Below are positions 56,801 to 64,000 of a stretch of DNA of 64,000 nt, piece by piece. Made by a program: the position numbers and the translations under genes. Source of the stretch: Varanus komodoensis (Eukaryota; Chordata; Lepidosauria; Squamata; Varanidae); NCBI RefSeq assembly GCF_004798865.1, contig NW_025336347.1:21017430-21081429 (forward strand), in the 5' to 3' direction. A model generated the notes under the pieces. The model saw only the letters and a program-made list of their open reading frames with translations, made no database searches and had not been told where the DNA came from. Numbering within the stretch: position 1 is the stretch's first letter; every line of letters begins with the position of its first letter.

Positions 56801-58419
56801 ACAAAATGGCCACAGGGTGGCAACAAAGAGTTATTTGTCATTATAACAAAAGAGATACTTTCTTTTTCATGCATGAACTCCAAAAAGAGTCAGATTGCCA
56901 TGTCTCTGAAAGAGATGCACAGAAATGAAACAAAGAGAAATCTCTTTTCTACCGGTTAATGTACAGTAAGCTCAAACTTGATTTTGCGCCCTTGGGGAGA
57001 TTAAAAAACAGAAGTCTCTTTTTTTTCCAGATTTCAAATTTCCCCAGTTTCAGTTGATCTCCCCTAGATTTGTCGCAGCTTAAGCTCTGCGGGGGCGGAG
57101 GGAGTTTCCTCCCTCTGGGAAAGGGTTTTTTTTTTATTGGTGCTTGTTTCACACGTACTTTTAAGGGCAGTATTTTAGGAAGATTATTTGCTCACCCAGC
57201 AGGTCCGATGTCCACTTTTAAGTTTTCCTTCTCTGTTAAGCCGGTGCTGACAGCTAGTAAGTGGGAGGTTCACCCCTTTCAGAAGTTCAATTCACTGAGA
57301 ATCCACAAGCTTCCCCTGGTGTGTGGGGGACCCCTGCCCCCCACAAGCCAGAAGTGTGCCCAGACTTCTAATCCCTGCTCCGACAGGGCTTGGATGGGCC
57401 TCCCAAGGCCCTCTGTAGAACGGATTCCGGGATTCCGGCATGAAGTACGGAGCTCCCGTTCTTCGCTGCCGATCTCGCTGCAACATCAACCGGAAGAGCT
57501 GTGCTGTGCAGTTTTTATGATGAGACCTTGGTGGTATGGCAACATGGTCGCAGACTGCCCAGAGAGCTTCTGCTAATTTTCATAAATAAAGAATGTTATA
57601 AAGGATGAGAATTCCTGCATTATGATGCTTTCTTTCTAAATGCAGTTGTTTTATTTAAAAAATAAATGGCAAAGGGGAGTTCTATGAGACATGTGTAACC
57701 CTGCTCTGTAGAGCAGCCAGTCTTACTGTTGATTTTTCTGCACCAAAATTGCATTTTTCCAGCCCTACTTTGGTTTGAGTGATAAGCAAATGTGATAATG
57801 TTGCCTTCTCGATAACTTGTGCCACATTAATTCTTTCTGGTTGTTTGAAAAACTGATCCTGTGCAGCGATCCTTAGGCTGACTGTCACCTTTGTCCTTTC
57901 TCAGAGAACGTGACTCTGGACTTGGCAACGGCTCACCCTCGGTTCATTGTGTCCCCTAACCAGAAAAGTGTCAGGTGGGGCACCGTCCGTCAGGAGCTGC
58001 CCTATAATGCCAGGCGATTCGACCCTTCCCGCTGTGTGCTTGGCTGCCAAGGGTTCTCCTCAGGGAGGCACCAGTGGACGGTGGATGTGAACTGTGGGAC
58101 CTCCTGGGCTGTGGGCATAGCCAGGGAATCCGTCCAGAGGAAGGGACCCTTCAACATCGCCCCGGAGGAGGGAATCTGGGCATTGGGCTTTGGCAATGGA
58201 CATTACAAAGCTCTGACATCTCCTCCTACCGTTCTGAATCAAAGCAAATATATGACAAAGATCCAGATTAGTTTGGACTATGAAGGACGCTCAGTGGCTT
58301 TTTTTGATGCTGATGAAAAGAAGAGCCTCTTTCTCTTCTCATTGCCCAGGCTGAAGCCAGATAAAATCTTTCCTTTCTTCCGTGTTGGTGACATGAACAC
58401 CATCCTTCATCTGTGTTGA
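42166..58419 (+). CDS. TRIM E3 ubiquitin ligase (RING, B-box, coiled coil, B30.2), 7 coding exons, 477 aa
   Basis: Coding exons are 42166-42585, 44803-44898, 45359-45589, 46711-46733, 52125-52243, 53570-53599 and 57905-58419 (TGA). The sum is 1434 nt and the frame holds across every junction. The 96, 231 and 23-nt exons are diagnostic of the RING-B-box-coiled-coil-B30.2 class of TRIM genes. The RING is C3HC4 with CSIC, DCGHNFCRDC and CPQC. The B-box 2 shows CKKH, LFC, ICVVC, LH and NH. Coiled coil covers about residues 141-300, with E/K/L heptads. B30.2 closes the protein. By family it is a cytoplasmic or nuclear E3 ligase that dimerises through the coiled coil and binds targets by B30.2, often in innate immunity. 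A CpG-island promoter near 39.4-39.9 kb drives it. It belongs to the TRIM27/TRIM39/TRIM7-like group, but the orthologue cannot be fixed by eye. The introns host L1, BovB, SINE and MITE copies. Confidence 0.92.
42990..43160. mobile_element. MITE-like repeat fragment
   Basis: It shares CATGTGGTTTGTTGAAACC, CCACACCCATCCATACAAAC and CCATGAGTTATCCCTGGTTT words with the palindromic family at 2537. Confidence 0.35.
43258..43829. mobile_element. Tigger-like MITE, copy C
   Basis: Ends CAGTGGTACCTCAGCTCACG and GAGCCAAGGTACCAGTG with TA on both sides; 572 bp; GC-rich interior like copies A and B. It lies in the first coding intron of the TRIM gene. Confidence 0.85.
44803..44898 (+). CDS. TRIM 96-nt coiled-coil exon
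   Basis: Acceptor GTCTTTCTCAG|, donor CTGCTG|GTAGGT. Encodes EQIQHCLKTLKEERDKVLAF and ends PSEDLL. Confidence 0.9.
45359..45589 (+). CDS. TRIM 231-nt coiled-coil exon
   Basis: Acceptor TGTCCAAACCAG|, donor CTCCAG|GTAAGT. Encodes REAEVERQKLLSEFQQLHQV, LLLDQLEKLEKEVEKR and ISELEQKCQEP. Confidence 0.95.
45740..46090 (-). repeat. L2-tail-linked LINE remnant
   Basis: CCCAATAGCCAAAGCTCTTT, GGGCAGCTTAC is the complement of the L2-type tail (compare 60297). It is followed by GAGGAGGGCATTCCACAATG and GAAAAGGCCCTTCGTGTAGC, a common squamate LINE phrase. Family level only. Confidence 0.5.
46100..46405. mobile_element. Degenerate hAT-like element, copy 2
   Basis: AGCAGGGCTGCAGAAACTTT, GGCCAAATTCCATTTTAGGG and the end GGCTCCCAGCCTGAGGCTCC align in order with copy 1 at 2890. 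It lies in the TRIM intron before the 23-nt exon. Confidence 0.45.
46711..46733 (+). CDS. TRIM 23-nt exon
   Basis: Acceptor TTTTCTCCCCAG|, donor AAACAG|GTACGA. Encodes DIGSILNR, the usual D-[VI]-x-x-x-L-x-R motif. Confidence 0.9.
46735..48435. other. TRIM intron after the 23-nt exon, left part
   Basis: Contains a hAT-like MITE half near 47370-47460 and a GT-rich microsatellite at about 47917-47960. No exon recognised. Confidence 0.4.
48441..48659 (-). repeat. tRNA-derived SINE
   Basis: Complement of the SINE at 38337: GGTTGGGCTGTGAGTCTGTG, ACTGGCCCAAAGTCACCCAG and the head CTCTTAACCACTACCCCACACTGGCTC. Confidence 0.8.
50804..50852 (+). repeat. (GT)n microsatellite
   Basis: Pure run of about 48 bases. 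Confidence 0.95.
50868..51035 (-). repeat. tRNA-derived SINE, decayed
   Basis: GTAGGTTAAGCTGAGAGTCA, GTGACTGACCCGAAGTCACT and CACTCTAACCACTATGCGACAC match the complement of the SINE at 38337. Confidence 0.65.
51040..52120. other. TRIM intron, right part
   Basis: No exon or named repeat recognised before the acceptor at 52124. Confidence 0.35.
52125..52243 (+). CDS. TRIM exon 6 (linker)
   Basis: Acceptor TTAAAATTTTAG|, donor TTCAGAG|GTGCGA. Encodes CRRSRFHPPTTPDSSELKKK and ATLQAKLRTFR. It matches the usual CExxKFQPPxxxSPELKK stretch. Confidence 0.85.
53340..53510 (-). repeat. tRNA-derived SINE, decayed
   Basis: CATCCTGCCTTTTTTATCCC, TAGGGTAGGCTGAGAGCAAG and GATCATCCAAGTCCCCAGTC follow the order of the complement of the SINE at 38337. 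Confidence 0.6.
53570..53599 (+). CDS. TRIM 30-nt exon
   Basis: Acceptor TCTTCTTTTAG|, donor AAAAG|GTTAGT; encodes ETLTEPKWIK, phase 1 to phase 1. The position and length fit the short pre-B30.2 exon of TRIM genes. Confidence 0.75.
54190..57550 (-). mobile_element. L1-clade LINE, both ends present, ORF2 mostly deleted
   Basis: Minus strand, in the last TRIM intron, antisense to the gene. From its 5' side: a CpG-containing 5' UTR-like block (about 56750-57550); ORF1 starting near 56351 (MKKTHATSSAPRSASQSP), with NYLRFQNIPEAKNENLSDL and the C-terminal PREVHVKFTKRSVRDHVLRA; ORF2 endonuclease start (FSLNINGLNTPSKRKRYFSQ, DVICLQETHI) at 55329; then the ORF2 C-terminus (WYLLPNRLAKMFPNMSNRWK, YYMWWTCVKAKKYW, FLLGIIPDDF) at 54685-54350. 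The reverse transcriptase is absent between 55050 and 54700, and ORF1 carries breaks. A BovB piece is inserted at 56391-56745. Confidence 0.85.
56391..56745 (-). mobile_element. BovB 3' fragment nested in the L1 5' region
   Basis: The minus strand encodes MKLKYFGHLMRRKVSLEKSL, GKRRRGRQRMRWLDGVTEAV and RKAWR. GAAGTGG flanks both sides (about 56383 and 56749), a possible target duplication. Confidence 0.75.
57553..57600 (+). repeat. L2-type tail remnant
   Basis: CTGCCCAGAGAGCTTCTGCT followed by CATAAATAAAGAATGTTATAA resembles the tails at 36235 and 60297. Confidence 0.4.
57905..58419 (+). CDS. TRIM B30.2 (PRY-SPRY) exon
   Basis: Acceptor GTCCTTTCTCAG|. PRY: ENVTLDLATAHPRFIVSPN. SPRY: RRFDPSRCVLGCQGFSSGRH, SWAVGIARESVQRKG, PEEGIW, ISLDYEGRSVAFFDAD and FPFFRVGD. 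The common H-Y-W-E-V is H-Q-W-T-V here. TGA at 58417. Confidence 0.95.
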
Positions 58420-60210
58420 CTTCTCTGTGGTGTGGGGGGCTTAACCTGTGAGGTCAGTGTCGGCTCCTTCAACACATTCACAAGTATGAGCATGCTCTCT
58501 TGACTTGGTACAGCAGAGCTTCAGCTTTGCTAATGGGGGCTGTCTTTTAATTTGTCTTGACAATCCCCTATATATTTTAAATCTATATATTTTAATTGGA
58601 ACTGAAGGTAAAGAAATTGCTGTTCTCTTTGACACTGTCAACGAAGGGCTAATCAAATGAACCTTCTGCTTATTACTGCAGGGTAGGGCTTGTACTATCT
58701 GTAGCTTAATTGACTACCTGTAGCAAGATCTCTCACTTTTAAAGATTGTTGTGTTTTTAAGAATTAGGCTGGGAAAAATATGGAAAAATCAAATGTGTGA
58801 ATCAGGGTACAATGTACACCATTTAAAACTGTTAGCACATGTAATTTTTAACAGGTTACTTTATTCGCCCCTAGATTTCCTTTTACTCCGAGAAAGATTC
58901 CAGTGTATAGCATACACAGATCTTTTAACAGCTGTGAATGGTGCATGTATTTTAAATTACAGCCTTTCTTAGAAAATCTACTGAAACAATGATGAGATTA
59001 GGATCAAGGTGCAACCCTTAGGTATCTTGCTGTGCAAAGTGGCAGTTGTGTGCACCATGGACAACAGGTATCAGGCACATGTATTTTGCATTGGGATATT
59101 TGTGTCCAGATAAAGCAGTATTGTCAGACACAGCCAGAAGTCATGGCTGTGTATAGTAGCTTATCCAAGCCAGAGTGAGAAGAAAGAATTAAGACTAAAA
59201 GATTTATAGAAAAGTAGTATATGTTTTCTTTTGTAAATAGAAAGATAAAATGGATCCACTTTGTTTTAATTGATACGTTTCATACATTCCTATATTCTAG
59301 AAGTGTTTTTAATTGCAGGCCTTTTCTGTAGAATAAAAGCTTATCCAGGTTAACATGTCTAATTTAAATAGACACACACCCTGCTTATTTTGAGCTGTAT
59401 ATTTTATTTTTCTATTCAAGTCATGGATGAAAATATTTAGACAAATTAACTTGCTGCCTTATCTGTGATTTGAAAAATGAATAAACGTTGACAATTTGTC
59501 ATTAAACTTATAATAACTTGTTATCATTCACAGTTCTACTGCATTTCACAATCAATCCCTTTCATGTAATTGATTTGTATTTGCTTTACTCTTGTTTCAT
59601 GTACATGCTGGGTTTTTCTTTTTTGTAATGTAACTGTTTCATGATTTCATTTTTTCTGTCCCTTTTTGATATACATGAGTATTTGGGACAAATTCTGATG
59701 TAGCTGTAATTGCAGGAAGAAACTTGCTGTGATGTAGTTGTGCTCAGATGATCCTCTGAACGTTTCCTGGTAACCTGAACCGGCCATCCTTGTGTACAAC
59801 CTTTTTGGTTCCAAAGGCTAAACATCATCTTGGCTTGGGGTGTCACATGCCCCACCCAAGATTACTGGGGGAGGAAGCAGAAGAGAAGGCACAGTGATGA
59901 AGTATTGGGGGGCGGGGGGAGAGCTGGTAGCAGTGGGGGCTAGAACCACCCACAGGGGCCATGTTTCATGCCTGAGTTGTGGACCCCTGACCTGGCTTTT
60001 TGTAGTGGTGGTCCTGGGATCAGTTGGCAAAACTAGATGCTCGACATGGTGATTACACATCAACTTACGGACTAGCTAGCTGTGTGCGTACAATCCAATG
60101 TATTGCAGAAGAACATCTTGTACTGCAGACTGTTTCCATCCAAGGTGCTTTAATACTGTTTAGGATCAAGACTTCACTCTATGCATGTTTAAAGGTTGGA
60201 ATTGGTCATA
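58420..60210 (+). other. TRIM 3' UTR and downstream flank
   Basis: AATAAA signals lie at 59332-59337 and 59480-59485, implying a 3' UTR of about 0.9-1.1 kb. No further gene is seen up to 60210. Confidence 0.5.
59332..59485 (+). terminator. Candidate TRIM poly(A) signals
   Basis: Two AATAAA hexamers, at 59332 and 59480. No earlier AATAAA after the stop was found. Confidence 0.45.
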
Positions 60211-60214
60211 TATA

Positions 60215-60340
60215 ACCTGATCCTGTCTAATCCTGGAAGCTAAGCAGGGTTTGGCCTGGTTGAAATCTGAATGGGTGACTTAAATATTGTGGACCACCCA
60301 GAGAGCTTCAGCTATGGGCAGTATAGAAATGAAATTAATA
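60215..60340 (+). repeat. 5S-rRNA-derived SINE head joined to an L2-type tail
   Basis: ACCTGATCCTGTCTAATCCT, GGAAGCTAAGCAGGGTTTGG, CCTGGTTGAAATCTGAATGG, GTGAC matches the 5S rRNA 3' half (CCTGATCTCGTCTGATCTCG, GAAGCTAAGCAGGG, GCCTGGTTAGTACTTGGATGGGAGAC) with scattered changes. It runs straight into CCACCCAGAGAGCTTCAGCT, ATGGGCAGTATAGAAATGAA, an L2-type 3' end. It is a SINE remnant, not a working 5S gene. Confidence 0.75.
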
Positions 60341-60349
60341 ATTAATGTC

Positions 60350-63300
60350 TACATTTTATTGTTCTTAATAATTTAGAAAAGACCCAATTAAATGATTGGC
60401 TGAGTTATCCCATCGATGGCATTAGGTCTAAGCATAATTATCTAAGCCCAACCCCTTTTCCTACTCTTATTTCTGAATAGAAAAACTTTGAACTACAAGT
60501 GCTGATCTACCTAAAGCCATGAGCCAAGAATGCAGGAAGTTGCATGCACTCAAGAGACATTGCACAGCAGACCTTCATGTAAGATCTGCTGGCACTGTAG
60601 ATTGAACCTGGCCAGATCTTCCCATGAAGCTGATCAGTGGAAGATGTAGAACAGAAGAAAGGAAGCAGGTCACACAGTGCATAGACTGGCATTCACTTCC
60701 ACAAGATACAGTTATGGCCACTAAAAGTGAGCCGTCCCGAGATGCCTTGCACGGGGGGCAGCATAAAAAGATGAATGAATGAGTGGGGGTGGGACAAATT
60801 CCTGGAGGATGGTCTCTGTAGTGACTAGTCCTGACGGCTCCGCTAGCTCCAGCATCGGGGGCACTTTGCCGAGGCACACCGGCAGCTGGTGAGCTTGGGT
60901 GGAAGGCTGCTGCTGCACTCAGGCCCTGCCTGTGGGTTTCCTGTGGGCAGCTGGTTGACCACTGCAAACAGAACCGGGTAGCATTTAAGAAAAAAGATCC
61001 ATGGCACTGATCGCGTAGATGATAGATATGGGTAAAATATACTATGATTCTTCAAAATAGTCGTGCCCACACTTTGACCCCAAATATCCATCTGTAGAGA
61101 TAAAAAGCAGGTTTCATTAAATTCTCCACCTGCTCTGTTATTACAGGTAGCTGTTTATCCTTCCATGGTCGTGATGCTAGTCATTTAGCTTCCAAGGGAC
61201 CATGGAAAATCCATTTACATTGATCTTTCTTCAGATTCTAAGAGATGGGTTGGTTTCAAAAAACATGCAGCCTTGAATATTAAAGAACTTACACTCACAA
61301 GATTCATCCAAATGTATTATCTTCTCCTGAAAGGAAGTGCCTTTGAGCATTACCAAAATGCACAATGAGAAGCATTAGCAGTGTTGCACTGAAGATACAT
61401 AAATGCATAAGCTTTGCTGCATGTGTGTGTGCTCTTGTTCAGCTTGCACTAGAACATCTTCGATTTGGCTATTTCCTGCAGAGACGGAAACTGCCTTGAA
61501 ACCACTTCTATGAGATATGGTTGTGTTTTTGTCTAGTGTCTGACTTTGTTTTCTGAACTGCTCTTCCTGGGAAGAGGTGCTGCCTCCACCCAGACCTTTG
61601 TCAGTCCTGAGATGGTCCCTCTCATGTCAAAAAAAGGACCAGGCTATGCCAAGCCATAACCCTGAACAATACATTTCCCTGACCAGGTATTTTGGATGCA
61701 TCTTGCTGCAAAATAGTCAGCTGAGATGCAATCCGTCTGTGCAAACATGCATATGTGGCAGGGGGAGAACAGCCTGCGTCTATCTACTGCCCCTTGCTCT
61801 CTCTTCTGGGCCAATAACTTTTTGAATGAAGGCTTTTCTGCATGTGGCATTTAATCTGGCTGCTGGCTGCTTCCTCTTTCTTTACAGCATCCTCCAGATG
61901 AGTTTTCTTTCTTAGGATTTCCCTCTGCCTTGTTCTCTGCTCCTATATATTTCCTGCTGGTGCTGTGATAGAGTGGAACTGTAACTTTACACCATCTTCT
62001 GTAGCAAATACTGGTGTCATCCATGGAAAAGACTGCATTGTCCTCCCTCTAAAAAGTGTGAACATAGCTAGAAACGATGGGAGAGGTCTGGGGGAAGGAC
62101 TGTGTGATGAGAAGATCCCACAAGCTTGAATGAGTGAGGGCTCATCCATGCTCAGCATATTTCACACTATTTAATGTGGGTGAGAATTACCCAAATGTTG
62201 CAGAACAACTATAGCCAAAACAAAGCCTGGAAAGAGACAATCTGGGCAAGGAGCTTTATGTTTTTCTTGCAAAACAAAAGAGGGAGTGATCTTCATTTGT
62301 ACTTTCTGCCTGTCCAAGGCTCACAGTGGTTTGTCCAGAATAAACTGCTGTAGATTTCTCAGACTTGTTGATCTCTCTCCGGACAAAGAATGTTGTTGCC
62401 TTTATGAGCCAGATGCAGTCCTACACTGAATACGGCTAGATTATTGAGTGTCAGATCCTGCAAGAAAGAGGCCAAATAGATCGAAGAAAAGCAAACCAGC
62501 AATATTTATTAAGAATACAGCACACATGGCTGCCAACATATTATTCACGTAAGGCAGAATGTCTTGGAACTGCACAGTACCTAATTAGAAGAATGCTTTT
62601 ACTGTTTACCCCATCAGCTCTCAACTTTCTCATCTATCTTCCAAAGGGCCGGAATTTCCCTCCCTCTGTTCATCCCTTATCTAAGGACAACCCTTTCAAG
62701 ATGCAGCTCAAACACTCATCCTTGGCCTGGTTCCTTCTTGCGCTCTCTTATCTAGGAGCCCTTCTCCTACAGCTACCTAACTCCCTAGTCTTCTCTTTAA
62801 CCCTGCATTTATCAGAGCAAAGGAGACACCATTTTCCCCCACACTAATATCACTCATGGGGTACCAGCGTGTCCGTCGTCCTTGCCTCTTGTATGCGTAT
62901 TTCCCCTCCTTTCTCTTTCACAGCTATTGTGGTGATACTGTTACATCTACAGTGATGGTAATAACTAATCAGGCTCGGCTCCAAGCCGCATTCTGCAAAT
63001 CCTGTTCTAAGTGTGGCTGTGAATTCTGGTTTGAAAGGAGCTGTGGCTAGCATGGCTGTCAAAACTGTCACATGGCTCCTTCCTGGGCATGGCTACAATG
63101 AGCTGAGAGCTATGTAAGTTGGTGGGGCATGTGAGTAGATGGGGAACAGAAGGAGCAAGGATTAAGAGGCAACCTGCCTCCCCCTCCTAATCCGTCCTGC
63201 TTTATGTGATTACAAGAACTGGAAGGGGAAAGTGCTGGCTGGTCGGGAAGCAACAGTGGATCAAATCATTTGAGGCTGCTTCCAGCGATTCACTGGACTT

Positions 63301-63505
63301 GAGCCAAGGTTATAGTGGTCCAACTTATGGCCAGAATTTCATGTCAATTTGGAGCTGAGCCCAGAAGTGAGCACTGGAAATTCCTAACTTCATGCATGCT
63401 CAGTATTCTTAATGTTGCAATTGTCTCACCAGTCACATAAATCTTTTCATTCATATCAGCAGCTTCTCAAAAGTAAGTAGTTTCTTTTTCAATGAGCTTC
63501 ACAGC
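60350..63505. other. Right flank, no gene recognised
   Basis: No domain-bearing exon on either strand. A signal-like frame near 62702 was considered and set aside. Confidence 0.35.
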
Positions 63506-63509
63506 TGCA

Positions 63510-63580
63510 TCGAGACTAGATCCCAGATCTCCTGAGTCCCAGTCCATATACTCTTTACCACTACACCACACTGGCTATCT
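63510..63580 (-). repeat. tRNA-derived SINE head
   Basis: GAGTCCCAGTCCATATACTC, TTTACCACTACACCACACTGGCT is the complement of the SINE head at 38337 (GCCAGTGTGGTGTAGTGGTTAAGAG). Confidence 0.7.
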
Positions 63581-64000
63581 TAATGGGTATTTGTATTTAC
63601 TGATTTTATTGGACTGTACTTGTGCCGTCCTCACTTATAAACCTTCAGAATTGGACTGATGTGTATTTTTAAACGATTCAGATCCTGCCCCACCTTAATT
63701 TTACTATGTATTAAACTGTTTATGTCGTCCTTTCAAAGCAATTTGCAAATCTTTAAATTATAAAACCAATGTTTATTTGCCAGGAAAAAGTCCATATGGA
63801 CTGCAGAATGCTGGAAATTGTAGGACTGTTTCTGTCTAAACAAGCTCAGGATTACACTTCCAAAGTAATGTAGAAAACAAAAAGAATTGGGAGGGAGAAA
63901 GAAAAAAGCGAATTCAGATGCTCAATTTCTGGTGATAAAGCTCAGCATGAACTGATGAGGCAGTCAGGGGGTCTAACTGCAGCTTGCTTGCCTTTTGATG

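Noticed and set aside
60215-60290. 5S rRNA gene
   Set aside because: Only the 3' half is present, with many changes, and it is fused to an L2-type tail; it is a SINE remnant.
62593-62847. Frame with a signal-like stretch (SSLAWFLLALSYLGALLLQL), a possible first exon of another Ig-type gene
   Set aside because: No good donor follows the hydrophobic run in phase 1 and no partner exon was found to the right.
1-64000. CRISPR arrays, operons, ribosome binding sites, Polinton-type elements
   Set aside because: Nothing of the kind was seen; the sequence is vertebrate nuclear DNA with introns.

Overview
The window is vertebrate nuclear DNA, most probably from a squamate reptile (a lizard-type genome). 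The evidence is multi-exon genes with GT-AG introns, dense BovB/RTE, CR1, L2 and L1 LINEs, several tRNA-derived SINEs of squamate type, Tigger-like and hAT-like MITEs, and a gene of the vespryn/ohanin family, which is known mainly from squamates. The species cannot be named from the sequence.

Four host genes are supported. (1) A divergent, intronless linker histone H1 lies on the minus strand at 1081-2151. (2) A vespryn/ohanin-like gene lies on the minus strand at 6847-8201. Its three coding exons join in frame to 218 residues: a short N-terminus, a signal-peptide-like exon and a full PRY-SPRY (B30.2) exon. (3) A complete butyrophilin-like gene lies on the plus strand at 19609-32420: signal peptide, IgV, IgC, transmembrane, one 21-nt heptad exon, one 33-nt exon and B30.2. 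It gives 468 residues in frame. (4) A complete TRIM gene runs on the plus strand from a CpG-island promoter near 39.4-39.9 kb to a stop at 58419: RING, B-box, coiled coil and B30.2, 477 residues in frame, with the classic 96, 231 and 23-nt middle exons.

Histone, butyrophilin and TRIM/B30.2 genes side by side recall the extended MHC class I region of mammals, where histone, BTN and TRIM genes also sit together. All three B30.2 exons start in the same phase with the same junction motif ([A/T/E]-[DN]-V-T-[LF]-D), as expected for a family that spreads by exon and gene duplication. The vespryn-like gene looks like a BTN-type gene that lost its Ig exons and became secreted.

Most of the rest is transposon debris, often nested: L2 tails inside BovB and CR1, a 429-bp solo LTR with a perfect 5-bp target duplication inside BovB, a SINE inside a Tigger-like MITE, and BovB inside an L1 in the last TRIM intron. 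An L2 with an uninterrupted 600-codon reverse-transcriptase frame lies in sense orientation in a butyrophilin intron. At 60.2 kb a 5S-rRNA-derived SINE head is joined to an L2-type tail. All family assignments are by eye from motifs, exon phases and remembered consensus features; no search was run.
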